64,000 nucleotides of DNA from Carex sylvatica (taxonomy: Eukaryota > Streptophyta > Magnoliopsida > Poales > Cyperaceae). The stretch's first letter is position 1; each line of letters begins with the position of its first letter. Both the position numbers and the translations under genes were made by a program. The notes below the pieces were generated by a model. It was not told where the DNA came from. It saw only the letters and a list, made by a program, of their open reading frames with translations, and did no database searches. The stretch spans positions 558,001 through 622,000 of the forward strand of contig CAXKVR010000006.1 of the NCBI GenBank assembly GCA_964058845.1. The letters are read 5' to 3'. Below are positions 32,450-44,621 of the stretch, in pieces.

Positions 32450-34250
32450 TTGGCTTTACAGTGCAGGAAATGATGAAAAATGGAGAAAAATACTCCCAGT
32501 GCAGCACTGTAGCAGAATGCAGAAATGAAGCATAAACTTAAAACGACTATAAATTTTGACTCGTAACTCCGTTTTGGGCGTATGACCACTTTTTAGAAAG
32601 CTAGCGAGAAGATATACAACCTGAGAAACTAAAAAAAAAAATTTGGGATCCAGTGCGGACGCACTCACCACTTAGACGAATTTTCAGCATCTCAGTACTT
32701 CACAGAAAAAAGTTCGAGCCTAATGTGGACGCACTCACCTCCAATGCGGGTCATCTACCCGCACTCAGTACTTAGCCAACTTCAGAAACTTCAGAACAGC
32801 ATAGAAAATTCATCAGTGCGGGTCAGCCACCCGCATTCATGCAGAGTGCAAGCGCATTGGACACGCAGACAGTCAAAATTACACGTTTTCAACATGGTTT
32901 CTATTTTTAGCGAGCCAGGGACGCATTTTGACAACTAAATTTGGACACATCAATCCAGAAAAACAAAACAAAGATAGCACCCACTAACCCCACCTTCTAG
33001 CCTCTAAATTGGGCATAGTATTTTGCTATATAAGAGGGGTTCATTTTCCATTCAAGACACAAATCTCTCTCTCTCTCTCTCACCACTTGGTGCATGTCCA
33101 TTTTCAGAAAATATAGCGATAAATCTGCAGCAATTCTCGGAGTTCCGGAAGCTTTTCTAGGAAGGAGAAGGAGGTCCAAGCAAGATTTCAGAAAAATAAG
33201 GACTCTTGATTCGATAAAGGGTGTAATCATTTCTTTATTTTATTTCTTCTTAATTTTGCCAACTTTTGTAATAGATCTCTCCAAGATAGAGTAGATCTCT
33301 TTCTAGGAATTTAGGTCAATGCATGAACTTGTTTAATTTTATCTTATTCGGTTATTTATTTTTATTATGATTATTTTATCGGATTTGATGTTAATTTCTG
33401 AGATTTATCATTTGTGTTAATTACATAATTAGTACTTAAAATCGATGTAGTTCCGCTTTGGAATCGAAAGAACCAAAGTAGTTAGGACGAGAGGAGAGTA
33501 CCAAATTATGAACGCAAATACCTTAGGTTTGGATTAAGATCTAACCAATTTGTAATCTAAGCCGGAACTACATAAATTAGGGTTAGGGAGTTGGTGAAGG
33601 ACGTAACTGTGAAATCAAACTCTAATTAGAACATCTCAAATTGAATCAGATATTGGTATAAAGGACGTAACTGTGAAGTACCAATATTCGAGGAGATGAG
33701 AGACTAACAAGAGCTTATGGTCTAGGTAGCTAGGATGAATGACGTAATTGTGAAGTCTGAATTACTTAGGCACGTTATTAATTCACGAAAATGACCCTTA
33801 ATGACATATTAGGTTACAAATCTCATCAAATCATACATGAATTTAAACAATACCAAACAGATAGGATTAATAAGGAATTGTAGACCGAATACCTCTAGAT
33901 CTTCTCAACTTGAAAGCAACCTAAACTTTTCTTTTCTCTTTACTTTACTTTTATTGTTTGAAACATCATCTTTTCGGGTGTTGAACCCAACCTTTAGGAT
34001 TTTTTAGAACAAATCCCCATTTTCTTTACCTTTTTTTTTAATAATATGAAATTAGTTAATAGAGTCAAGAACTAGTAATTATTCATATTCCCTATGAATC
34101 GATACCTAAAATACTACATTGATAGGTTGTGCGCTTGCAATCAACCATTCTTTGAGTATAAAGATTTATAAATTTAAAAGTTAAACGTGTACAAAATCAA
34201 ACCTAAAATCTGTACACAAAATACTCAACAGTCCCACAGAGATATTTTGT
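32450..34250 (+). mobile_element. Probable Ty3/gypsy LTR remnant
   Basis: The stretch has the composition and phrases I associate with long LTRs of plant Ty3/gypsy elements. These include repeated GTGCGGACGCACTCACC and GCGGGTCATCTACCCGC motifs near 32650-32850, a (CT)n run at 33065-33083, and near 34090-34250 GAATCGATACCTAAAATACT, GATAGGTTGTGCGCTTGCAA and ending TTTGTCAATAAATTTT. In intact elements that last phrase precedes a tRNA primer-binding site; here it is replaced by unrelated DNA. No gag or pol frame follows, so it is a solo or partial LTR. The exact ends and target duplication were not found, and recognition is from memory. Confidence 0.45.
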
Positions 34251-34317
34251 CAATAAATTTTGAGAGAAGGTATTTTGTTTGATTTTTTTCAAAGCAAGGT
34301 TATTTTATTAAATTTCC

Positions 34318-34780
34318 CTTTTTTTAATTAAGAGACGGATTATAATGTCTGTCGGACGTTATAAGTCATAACAGTTTTTTTATATTTCAAAATCTGACAA
34401 ATTCATTTACTATTGTCAATTTTTGTTTTGTTGTTCCTATTAATAAAAAAATGGGAATTGAATGGAACATTAATTCGGTGCGCCTATAAGTAGCAACGGG
34501 TTTGTATTCCGCATGTACTTTTGAGGTGCAATTTATATAAACAAATGGTTCAAATTAATCTCAGTTAAACTAAACTCAATTCAGTATTTATGAAAATTCT
34601 AAGGGATCTAATTTGAAATTCATGCCAAGTTAAAAGAACGGTCTGATAGACATCAAACCTACTCTTGTCTGGTGTTTTAGAACGGATCTTATGAAGAAGG
34701 AAAAAAAAAAAAAGGGGAGACACAACAGCGTAGAGAAGTTATTTTTTCTATAACTCGATTTAGGTGAGAATATGTGAAAA
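34318..34780. repeat. Dispersed duplicate of 25330-25560 with an insertion
   Basis: 34345-34460 matches 25365-25490, including GTTATAAGTCATAACAGTTT and TGTTCCTATTAATAAAAAAA. Homology resumes at about 34733 (GAAGTTATTTTTTCTATA, GATTTAGGTGA), matching 25517. The intervening ~270 bp (34465-34730) has no counterpart in the first copy. Confidence 0.7.
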
Positions 34781-34851
34781 TAGTCTTTGAAATTATGTTA
34801 AAACTTTAATTGAAAAAAGTCAAAATTTTCAATTAAATATATTTATTTAAA

Positions 34852-35183
34852 GAAGAGGGATCCACTTACAATATTTTATAATATGATTTTTGAAAGTCCA
34901 AAAGTCGATCCACACCGTTTGATCAAAATTATAAAATATGCTTAGAGATCGAATTTTATATATATTTTTTTATTTTTTATTTTTTATATTTATTAAGTAT
35001 TTTATAAAATTATTATTTTAAGACCATTGAATTTTGTAACCATCTTAATAAATAGTAAAATAGTTAAAAAAATATAAAATTTTATCTCCAAATATATTTT
35101 ACAATTCTAGTTATATTGAACAATTTGAATCGATTGTTAAATTTTTAAAAAATCGTATTATAAAATGTTGTAAGTGGATCCTC
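34852..35183. mobile_element. Palindromic Mutator-like MITE
   Basis: 332 bp with perfect 9-bp duplication TTATTTAAA (34843-34851 and 35184-35192). Ends GAGGGATCCACTTACAATAT and their inverse. The core GTCGATCCACACCGTTTGAT and GAGATCGAATTTTATA relates it to the core-sharing family. Confidence 0.85.
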
Positions 35184-35381
35184 TTATTTAAAATCTCTAT
35201 TCGTTGTTCTTCTATATCCGAGGATTAAACTGAAGATTTTATTATTTAATAAATATTACTTTTCAATTGTATCATTTTGTTTTTAAGTGGTTAAAAAGTT
35301 GCAACGGTTGCGTCCGTTTGATGTTAAAATGGCCGATTTTTTTATTGTTAGCATTTTAAAAGAATGAATACCCAAAGTTAT

Positions 35382-35383
<2 letters not shown>

Positions 35384-35423
<40 letters not shown>
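35384..35423. repeat. (TA)n microsatellite
   Basis: About 20 uninterrupted TA units, followed by a duplicated TTGGTCTACTATTG motif at 35426 and 35461. Confidence 0.88.
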
Positions 35424-35424
<1 letters not shown>

Positions 35425-36006
35425 GTTGGTCTACTATTGTTTTTTTTATATATATACTGTTGGTCTACTATTGGATGGTACAATTTTGGTTTAACCATTG
35501 GTCTCTAAAAAGTCCGAAACTTTTATTTATACCATATTAAAAAAAAAATCGTATTTTGTGAGGATTTCAAAAAATACCAGGTCTGCAAGTCAATATGTGG
35601 TTTCATTTTTTTTGGGAGGAGAGGAAGGTTCATTGGCTTGGCTGTCTCCAAAAACCAAAAAATGTACTATAATATTAAATATATTTAGGTTTTTTAGGGA
35701 CCTCCAAACCAATCTGTGACCCTCCAAAGATAGAACTGCATATTAGTTTGCAGGTCTTGGTATTTTTCAAAACCCCACAATTAGAGTGTTTTTTTTTTTT
35801 TTTTAATGGTATAAATAAAAATTTCCGCTAAAAGTCACCAGTTGGTTGGAATGCTAAATTTAATTAATTACAAACAAATCATTTATATTTATATTACATC
35901 AAAAGTTAAAAGACTAACCTCATCTAAATGTGGCTCCAATTTATTAAAAAAAAATTGAACCGTGCCTATTCAGTATTCAACACTAGCTAAAATTAATGCA
36001 TATAAA
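35424..36006. other. Intergenic with a weak inverted repeat
   Basis: GGTATAAATAAAAA and AAAAATACC motifs appear in both orientations around a core at 35498-35830 (AGTCCGAAACTTTTATTTAT against AATAAAAATTTCCG). This is probably a decayed foldback element. No gene. Confidence 0.4.
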
Positions 36007-36419
36007 GAGATGGGCTATGAAGTAAAGCGACTATTTTATTTCTCACTTATATTTTACGATTTTAAAGTTCAAAACGTCGATCCGAACCGCTCAACATGAT
36101 TTCCATATTGAAATGAGCTTGGAGACCAAATTTTATATTTTTTTGAATTTTTGTTACTATTTATTAAGCCACTTTGAAAATCGCCGATCCAGTGGTCCAA
36201 ATTTTTTTATTGTTTTTACAGTTCACTCGGATTTTCAGATTTTCAAAATGGCTTAATAAATAGTAAAAAAATTTTAAAAAATGTAAATTTTAGTTTTCAA
36301 GCATATTTTATTATAAAGAACATGTTGAAAGGTTCAAATCAGCTATTTGAACTTTGAAAATGAAGATATTGTGTGAAGTATAAACATGTTTTACTTCGCA
36401 ACTCACCGTAACCCATCTC
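36007..36419. mobile_element. Palindromic Mutator-like MITE with shared core
   Basis: 413 bp with a perfect 10-bp duplication TGCATATAAA (35997-36006 and 36420-36429). The left end GAGATGGGCTATGAAGTAAA pairs with a right end ending CCCATCTC. The core CGATCCGAACCGCTCAACAT and GAGCTTGGAGACCAAATTTT matches the elements at 3429 and 10372. Confidence 0.9.
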
Positions 36420-36984
36420 TGCATATAAATTACCAATATTATACACATAAAGTTAGCCAAAATAAATCTACAGCATTGTATGCCTATTTAATATTCCAAT
36501 AAATTCCATCTACATTTTAACTCTTCAAGTCACATAATCACAAAATATTAACGCGTACATCTGCATCAATTTTTGCGCTAAACAAAAATTATTTGCTTGT
36601 AATTAATTAAACAAAAACTTATGCACGGAACAATGTTGCTCGTGACACACCACATTATAGGAGAATGATATGATGCATGGCATCTCAAGATTCGTGTATT
36701 CTCTTTTTATGATCTATAAATTCTCTGATAAACACAGTGTCAAGTTCGTAACTCGGCAATGCTGAAAATTATATGTCGAATAAAATACAAATATGATTGC
36801 GAATAATTAATTTTTGATGTATAAATAATATATTAATGTATTGATATTTTTAAAGCAAATGACAAATTATAAATTGGTTAAATTATACAAATATTAATCC
36901 CATATTATTTGGTAAAATTCGTTAAATTGCAATAATATGTACATTAGAAGAATGCTTTAAAAATACTACAAAAATTACACTCTA

Positions 36985-37290
36985 TATTTTCAAAGTTTTC
37001 AAAATCCAAACAATCAATTCAAACTGTCTAACAAGATGGAAGTTCATGTAGATCAAATTTTATAATTTTTTGATTATTTTTTTACTATTTATTAAGTATT
37101 TTACAAAATCATTGCTAACAGACCATTTAATTTTTGTACTCATCTTAATAAATAGTAAAAAATTAAAAAAAAAAAAAATTTAATCTGCAAGCATATTTTA
37201 ATATATCTATCATGTTGAACGGTTTGGATCGATTGTTTGAACTTTGAAAATATAAAATATAATTCGGTGTTATAAAAAAAGAGTATAAGT
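36985..37290. mobile_element. Decayed core-family foldback
   Basis: TATATTTTCAAAGTTTTCAA at about 36992 pairs with CTTTGAAAATATAAAATATA near 37242. Core pieces CAAACTGTCTAACAAGATGG and TTTACTATTTATTAAG occur with inverse partners. Terminal 20-30 bp and target duplication are not resolved. Confidence 0.5.
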
Positions 37291-37541
37291 GAATCTCTCC
37301 TTATAGGAAAAAAGCAGAATTTTTTTTTTAAAAAGAATGAGGAATGGAAAAAAGTAGAAGGATGCGTTGAAAGTAATTTACAACTAGTCAGACGAATTAT
37401 TTGGAGCAGAACACAAATAATTTACATTTAATCCGTGAATTAACGAATAATTCACAAATTATGGAATTAGAAATCTCTATGTTTTTTTTGGGGGTTAAAA
37501 TACATACAATTTGCGAATTAATAGCAATTTTTAATACAACA

Positions 37542-37755
37542 GATCCGAATCTGCTGTAATTCGAGACCAGTGAACAGTGATCTTGAAATCTCTGCAAACT
37601 AAATCTAGTCATCAAATTGTTTCGAGATGCGTGCACAGAAAAATCAACTATTTTGAGATGTGTTCTAAAAAAAATTAACTACTAGATTCGAAATTGCAGA
37701 AATTTCAGAATACTATACATTGAATTAGGAATTGCAGTAGATTTATTTTCTTTGT
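37542..37755. mobile_element. MITE of the AAATCTGCTGTGATTC family
   Basis: CCGAATCTGCTGTAATTCGA at the left and the inverse of GAATTGCAGTAGATTTATTT at the right. The interior GAGATGCGTGCACAGAAAAA matches the element at 23267. No clear target duplication. Confidence 0.6.
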
Positions 37756-39026
37756 TAAACTCAAGCATTAATGCAGATGATATAAATTCCCTCAATAAAA
37801 ATAAAATAAAATGATATGAATTCCAAAGTAGTCATTCGGAACAATTGCAGAATCCATATCACCTGATGTAACATAACATCATGAAATGATATACTAGGAG
37901 TCTATTTACCATTCAATATATGTAACGCAAGGTACGTATCTTTTTATACATTGTTAATAGCATTCGTTATTTTTGTTACATCTCAAATAATTAATAAGAA
38001 TTATTTGGCATTTATAGTGGATGATGCTAGAGAAATATTCTCTGCATCATGTCAGATAAAATAATCTCAAATCCTATATCTTTAGATGTTCATGTTGTCA
38101 ATTATAACCCAGAAGTATTTATCTGTCTTCGCATAATGAACATGCAACCCACAAGAGGAAATGAGTGAGAAATAATTTAATAAATTATTTCTCAGTACTG
38201 ATTGCCACTCAGATTATTGAATTCGAAGAAAATTCATATTCATAATGAAATTACCGCACGAGAAACAAGCAATTCATTTCATAATGACGAATGCAATTTT
38301 TAGTCTAGTAACACAAATAAATTATAATTCTAAGAATCTTATCAGAATAAATGGTTTAGGTCAAAATCTTTTAAACCATAAAATTTGATAACGTTTGATT
38401 TCCTAACTTTACAATTTCTAGTCTAGTAACACAAACATATAGCATCTGACTTGCCGTTGCAGATGCCATCCAACAACCTAGTATGCCTTTTCACATGATA
38501 TATATATGTCGTATTAGGCTTATACTATTCTTTAGTAATTTTTTTAAATGTATGTCCAGTAAATCACTAATAAAGATATTCAAAATTTGTTCATAGCAAA
38601 TCATTGAAGTGTAATTACTCGCAATTGACAAAAATAACTAATAAAGATATTCAAAATTTAGTGCCTCTTCATAGTATTATGAGGAGCTGTAATATAATAT
38701 TTTCACGAATTGCTTTTTTTTTTTGGCCAAATATAGTTGTAACCGACATTATTTTCAATAACATTTGTCTTTATTAACATGGCATGTATCTTATTGCTTC
38801 ACGCGGGATGCATTTCCTAAATATGATATACATGAGTAATGTAGTATCAAATCATTTATAATGGAGAAGTTGTCTTTAAAATGTATCAATCTTAGTATAC
38901 TAAATATGATTTTTAAGTTTTGTTTATGAATTGACATTAATAATAAAAAAATTATATTTTGTTTCTTTTTCGGTTTATGATGTTGGAGAAAATTGCATAT
39001 TTGTTAAACATCTTTAATACGTTTAC
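37756..39026. other. Intergenic, no gene recognised
   Basis: AT-rich DNA. A 30-bp motif (CTAATAAAGATATTCAAAAT) is repeated at 38567 and 38639. No coding region or complete element is visible. Confidence 0.45.
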
Positions 39027-39146
39027 GAGGAGGAGGCCGCCTTATCCGAGGAGGTCCCGAACGGAGAGGACCCACCTGGCCCTATGTATGGTCCTGTGAT
39101 CGATCCAAATTTGTTCAAGGATTTATACGAAGCAATGGAGAGATAG
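39027..39146 (+). pseudogene. Isolated coding-like tail, origin unknown
   Basis: A GC-rich patch in AT-rich DNA reads EEEAALSEEVPNGEDPPGPM then YGPVIDPNLFKDLYEAMER and a stop at 39146. Composition, acidic start and a clean stop suggest the C-terminus of a real protein. No start, no upstream exon and no family that I recognise. It may be the end of a transposon protein or a captured exon. Confidence 0.4.
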
Positions 39147-39450
39147 GGTTCAGATCATGGTTTTTTTCCTTCCAATGAATTGTAGTTGGAGCCTAGTTTG
39201 TTGTTAGGGTTCAGATCATGGTTTTTTTCCTTCCAATAAATTGTAGTTGGAGCCTAGTTTGTTGTTAGGGTTCAGATCATGGTTTTTTTCCTTCCAATAA
39301 ATTGTAGTTGGAGCCTAGTTTGTTGTTAGGGTTCAGATCATGGTTTTTTTCCTTCCAATAAATTGTAGTTGGAGCCTAGTTTGTTGTTAGGGTTCAGATT
39401 ATGGTTTTTTTTACTTCCAATGAATTGTAGTTGGAGCATAGTTCGTTGTT
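39146..39450. repeat. 61-bp tandem repeat, five copies
   Basis: The unit starts GGGTTCAGATCATGGTTTTT and ends TAGTTTGTTGTTA, at 39146, 39207, 39268, 39329 and 39390. Copies differ by only one to three bases (CAATGAAT versus CAATAAAT, and the last GATTATGG). The array starts exactly at the stop codon of the coding-like tail. Confidence 0.88.
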
Positions 39451-41787
39451 AGTTGTTATGCGTTATTTTTTTCATACATTCGTTATGTTTCTTTGTTATG
39501 TATTGATGTTATGTTATGAATTCTGATAATGATTTTGGCTTCTTGGCTTCTTGGCTTCTTGATTTTGATGATTTTAAAAATTTCTTTTGTTTACAATAAG
39601 TATTATATGCGCAATATATAAGACATTGGCAAATGTAATAACAATTAATTCCGATATATACTTTAGACCTACATTCTACTAATACATTGGTTTAGTTAAC
39701 AGACAATAAAAGCAAATGTAATGGTATTGACAAAAATAAAAGCAATGTAATTACAAATTTCAATGACTGATAGCACCATTACTCACTAAATAATTGTAAT
39801 ATGAATTCGTGAGTAATTAATATTATTAATTGTCAATTAAATTATGATATACTTTAGACCTACATAATAACATCGATTAACTTAACAATAAATGTAGCGA
39901 ATTACTAAAGAAGACTACATTCATTTGATAAAGTACACATTTAGTATTCTAAGATTAAATTACTAAAGAGTAATATAACACTTTAGTAATTATGAACTCA
40001 ATACAATTATGAACAATTGCTAAGATTAAAAAATAATATTTAGTAATTGTGAACTACTAAAGACTTTAATAATTAACAATTATGAACAATTACTAAGACT
40101 TTAATAATTAACAATTACTAAAGTGTGCTAAATTTCAATGTAATAACAATTATTTCGCCACACGCGGTTTGAGATTATAGAATTGTATTGACAATAGTAT
40201 ATATGTTAACAATTGTATTTAGTAATTGTTAACAATACAAATGTATATATCATAATTAATTGTATTTAGAAATTGTTCATAATGCTAGGAATGTAGGTCT
40301 AAGGTACATTTAGCAATTAAACAAATTAATCTAATACAATTATTTATGAGTAATTTCAACTATGAAACTTTGATTTCCCTCATAATACTATGTTAACTAA
40401 ACCAATGTGTAGTTCCATAGAAAATTGGTTTTGTTTAATTGTAAATATACTATGAATTAAAATATCATCTTGAAACTACAATATTGTGTAGTATGTCAAC
40501 AATTGATTGTAGTTTCAAAGTTCAAACATGTGATCAGTTTCAACTTTAGTTATTTAGTCGTATTTAACCACGTACAACAATGGAGGAAGAAAAAAAATGT
40601 TAGCGAACAGTTAAGAGTGGCGGAAAAGAAAGGAAAATAATGTTTTAATGAAAAGTGGGATCCGCTTGTTAGCGACACTGTATATGAACAACATCCAATA
40701 CATTTAATATTAAAATATACAAAACCTGACTAAATCAATAGAAAAGCAACACTTAAGACGTCCTTGGTTATTGATTTATTAGATTTGAATCTAGAGAAAA
40801 ATCACTTTTGGAGAGATCCCATAATAGAAAGTAATTAAGAAGATTAAATATAACAATGCATGTGCCTCATATATACCATCTAGTACTATTAAGAGATGCG
40901 ATGGTTAACCTAAAATATTGGTTGTGCAAGGGAAAAGAAAAATAACAAATATTGTCAAGAAATGCGATGTAGAACCTAAATTGGTTGAGCAAGATATAAA
41001 AAAATAATAAATAAAGAAGAAAATGCAGCAGCTTTGCTGCTTAAGGATGGAAAAAAAAGCACAAAATATTAATTAAACCTTAAGTTTTGTTGAAGCAAAT
41101 ATTTGTAATTTGTATATCGGTAGAAATTGGTCCACCAGTGAGGAATTAGTATAGCTAGCAAACATAAGATCTTAAGAGGAAAAATTGCATCTTGAAGTTT
41201 AAAAGCTTCAAACTAATAAGGGAAATTTTACCATTGAGAAGGCGATGGTTTTTTAATATGATATGGTGAAAGTAGGAATATGGTATTGAGGAGGCATTAA
41301 TTTGTTATTTGGATCTAATAGGGTGATTAATTAATTGGGAAATTTTTATGGGGATGGAGTGGGAATATAGGAGTTGAAATTAAGTACTCTATTTTTACAT
41401 TTTGGTTTATGTTGGATTTATGTTTTGATTAATAATGCATTAATTTGCAGGAGTCTTTTCATTGTGTTCAATAATCTACCAAATTTATAATATTGTTGAG
41501 TTGTAAAACATTACTTCGATCACAGTGTCCGAAAAGCTTTACAGTGCATACTTTTGCAACTTACAGATTTGTGTTTCTAAAAATTCTCTAATTTCAACCA
41601 TGCCTGAGATTTTAAATACTACCAAGGAAAAATCTCAATTTCATAAAATTCACATATAAAGCCACCCAATTTGTAATGCTGAGTTGCAAAAGATCAGTTG
41701 ACAGCGTGTCAAAGCATTAATTGTGCATATGCAGTAATTATGTACCTTGTTTTTAGCTTCTCTCGAATTGATGCTCTGTCATTTAGG
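39451..41787. other. Long AT-rich intergenic region
   Basis: 39537-39560 holds (CTTGGCTT)n. From 39760 to 40330 there are many short variants of AATTACTAAAG, AACAATTACTAA and TAATAATTAACAATT in both orientations, without a clear unit. No gene is supported. Confidence 0.5.
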
Positions 41788-41946
41788 GTCTGTTTAGCTG
41801 CTTTTCAAAAAATATTATTCATGTGGAAAAAATAAAATTTATTCATATTGAATTTTTTTTTTTCCACGTGAACAGTAAATTTCAGTTCAAAAATTTTGCA
41901 TTCCTATTTCTATTCTCATTTCCTCTGTGCAACCAAACAGGCCCTT
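41788..41946. mobile_element. Short hAT-like MITE
   Basis: AGGGTCTGTTTAGCTGC at the left and the inverse of GCAACCAAACAGGCCCTT at the right, with an A/T-rich inside (TTTTTTTTTCCACGTGAACA against TTCATGTGGAAAAAAT). The GGGCCTGTTTGGTTGC type end is common in plant hAT MITEs. The 8-bp target duplication is not clear. Confidence 0.6.
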
Positions 41947-42637
41947 ATGTTCGTTGTTGTTGTGGTCATCGATCAGCTGAGTTTCAGAACTGCAAGAAAA
42001 AATTAGTAGTAGCCATGAGAAAAAAAATTATTGCTGGAAAGATTGATGTGATGTGTTTTTTGTTGTTGTAAGCTGGTTACATATACATTTTACTATTTTA
42101 TACGAATCTCTACAACTACTGTGCTCTATTTTTACTAAAAAAAAGAGAAAAAAAATAAATTTTACATTTCTACATCAAAACTTATCCGTAAGTGAAGAGA
42201 TGTACTAACCATTACTTTGTTTATGCTAATTTTCCAATGATTCTGCAACTTTTGAATGAAGTTGGTTTGAAACATTAAAAAATACTACATTTGAATTTTA
42301 GTAGCTTCTTTTCATAATTTGAAGTCGGTGTTGTTGGTGGATGAGGTGACACTGTTTTTGTTGTTAATCGTGTAAAAAAATGCATCGTGAAATTAATACT
42401 AAATGCATTATTCTAATTCGTTATTGGGATTAAACTCAAAAACTAAAATATATAGTCGTAAGATAGAAATTTACAAACACGTCCTAAGAAATACTTAATA
42501 TTATATTTGCATGAACAAATTCTTTATATTTTTACTTACAACTAATGCTTAAATGTTAAATTAATGAGAAAAACAATTACCTCAAAGATTATACAAACTG
42601 CAGAAAAGAGCACTGCTTAACTCTTAACAATCAAGCT
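41947..42637. other. Intergenic, no gene recognised
   Basis: AT-rich; no gene or complete repeat found. Confidence 0.45.
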
Positions 42638-42910
42638 CAAGGGCGAATCTTAGTGTATTGAAAAGGTGGCTAAGCCACCCCGATAATTTTAAAATTTTAG
42701 TTATATATATTGAAATTTAATTAAATTTTATTTTTTTCAAAACTTTTTATATAGTTCAGTCCTTCTCAATAATAATTAAATGTTTACTTGTAGTCTAGTA
42801 GTTAGAACTTTATTTTGTAGTTGAGAAGTATTGGGTTCAAATTTCACTCACCACATTTATACATTTTAATTTTCAGCCCCTTCTATCAAAGTTTTATAAT
42901 TCCGCCCCTG
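42638..42910. mobile_element. hAT-like MITE with CAGGGGCGGA-type end
   Basis: The right end ATTCCGCCCCTG is the inverse of CAGGGGCGGAAT and the left end is CAAGGGCGAATC. GGTGGCTAAGCCACC is an internal palindrome near the left end. The 8-bp flanks do not match exactly. A short B-box-like GGGTTCAAATTTC at about 42833 is probably chance. Confidence 0.6.
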
Positions 42911-43926
42911 ATTACAAGGAACGGAATTGTCAAAACAAATATAAGAAAGAATTAATTAGTTTTGAACTCCATCTACCCAACTCAGCCAACAGCACCAGAG
43001 AGCATTTCTCAACTATATACATACAACCCAGCAATTACAAAAGGATTTTTTATTAAGCAATTCTTTCCAATAATTGCTAAATAAACAATAGCCATACAAC
43101 CCAGCAATTACAAAAATAATTAACACATCAGCATAAGCAATTCATAAGCAATCACTGTTGGAGATGCTCTTAGATTTGTCCACTATATACTTAGAACTCA
43201 TTAAATCGATAAAAATATTTCATGACAAAATATTTGTAGCTCTCGGGAAAAGTTGACAGTTTTTTTAACCATAAATATATCAAGATTTCATCCACAAAAT
43301 AAATGAACACAAGTATAAATTAATGTACAAGCAACACAGAACTAATTTGTTTTTCTCTCTTTATATATTTAATTAGGCCATGTATTTATTGTTATTTTCT
43401 AAATATTATGGGCTCTCTTTATGTACGTCTCATCTAAATTAATTTGGTCTTCCTTGTAAGACACAAGAAATATTGCTAATGACTTTATGATAAATAAAAT
43501 ATTCTTTTATAAATATCACATTGTTCTAATTCATACTCTGAGTTAGTGTATCATTATTTGTAAGCGAACAAAAAGTTATTCATAAATATCTTATTGAAAA
43601 AAAAAATGAATAATTAGACAATTGAATAAACAAATTTCATTTAAAAAATGATCTTGTTCAGGTTACAAAACTTACAAATTAAATTGATAAATTTTCGACA
43701 GACGATTGTTCATAAATTTTAATGGAAATATATCTCTGTTTAGAACAGTACCGTTCGTTCAATCAGAATCTGCACGAATATTAAAGAAACACTGTGTGTT
43801 TTGGATTAGTTCGAATTTTGATCGGACGGTCCGTATCTAAAGAGAACGTCCCACTGCGAACAAATCATAAAAGCATCAAACCAACAAGTCCGACAACGAA
43901 TTCTGCAATTAGGCGGAGGGTTTGAG
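42911..43926. other. Intergenic, no gene recognised
   Basis: CATACAACCCAGCAATTACA occurs twice (43020 and 43094), suggesting a small duplication or a decayed element ending at TTGGAGATGCTC (43160). No coding evidence. Confidence 0.45.
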
Positions 43927-44087
43927 GAGTTCCGACTTCCTGAAGTAACCCAATTTTTGTGTTTAGATCCAGACCGTCAGATTAAACGGACCCGTGCGCT
44001 CTACATTGGACCGGATTGACCCGATTCGAATCGGACGGTCTGGATCTAAACTAAAAAATTGAGTTACTTAAGGGAATCCGGACCCTC
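43927..44087. mobile_element. Foldback MITE
   Basis: GAGTTCCGACTTCCTGAAGT then AACCCAATTTTTG pairs with CAAAAAATT...AAGGGAATCCGGACCCTC. GATCCAGACCGTC and GACGGTCTGGATC pair inside. The target duplication is not found. Confidence 0.65.
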
Positions 44088-44099
44088 GTAGTACCCGAG

Positions 44100-44616
44100 T
44101 AGGGGTGTAAACGAGCTGGTTCGGGCCGAGCTGGGCCTTAGCTCGGCTCGTTTATTTTGGCCTAAGCCTGGATCGAGCGAGCTGGACTTAGGTCACCCGA
44201 GCTAAAAACTCCTGGCTCGCTCGTGACAAGCTAGCTGACGAGCTGGCTCGCTGGACTTTATTAAACTACTATTATACAAATTAAAAAATATAAAAATAAG
44301 AAAGCCCATTTAAAAAAATTAAGAAATCGTCTAGCAGACACATCTTCAAGTAACTAAAGTCCATATCCTTTCTTTCTAGACCAAAAATACATCAATTTTG
44401 CATAATTACGTCTTTGAAAATGGAACTAGACTTAAAATTATACGGGGTTAAACCCTAAATCCACTATAGCTTAACGAGCCGAGCTGACCCTCGGCTCAGC
44501 TCGTTTATTTTGGCCTGAGCTAGAACCGAGCTGGCTCGTTAAGAGCTCGGTCCACTACCGAGCGAGCTGTTAGCGAGCGAGCTAGAGCCGAGCCGCAAGC
44601 TTTTTTGACAGCCCTA
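44100..44616. mobile_element. hAT-like element with TAGGGGTGTAAACG end
   Basis: 517 bp beginning TAGGGGTGTAAACGAGCTGG and ending TTTTTTGACAGCCCTA, with perfect 8-bp target duplication TACCCGAG (44092-44099 and 44617-44624). The interior is rich in GAGCTGGCTCG and CGGCTCGTTTATTTTGGCCT in both orientations. No transposase. It inserted at the left border of the Mutator-like MITE at 44622, splitting that MITE from its own left target repeat. Confidence 0.9.
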
Positions 44617-44621
44617 TACCC

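Noticed and set aside
32723..33294. Short frames within the LTR-like stretch as genes
   Set aside because: No gag, protease or polymerase motif; composition fits an LTR/leader.
42780..42850. tRNA-like A/B boxes (AGTCTAGTAGTTAG ... GGGTTCAAATTTC)
   Set aside because: No cloverleaf pairing, no A tail, and it lies inside a hAT-like MITE with its own inverted ends.
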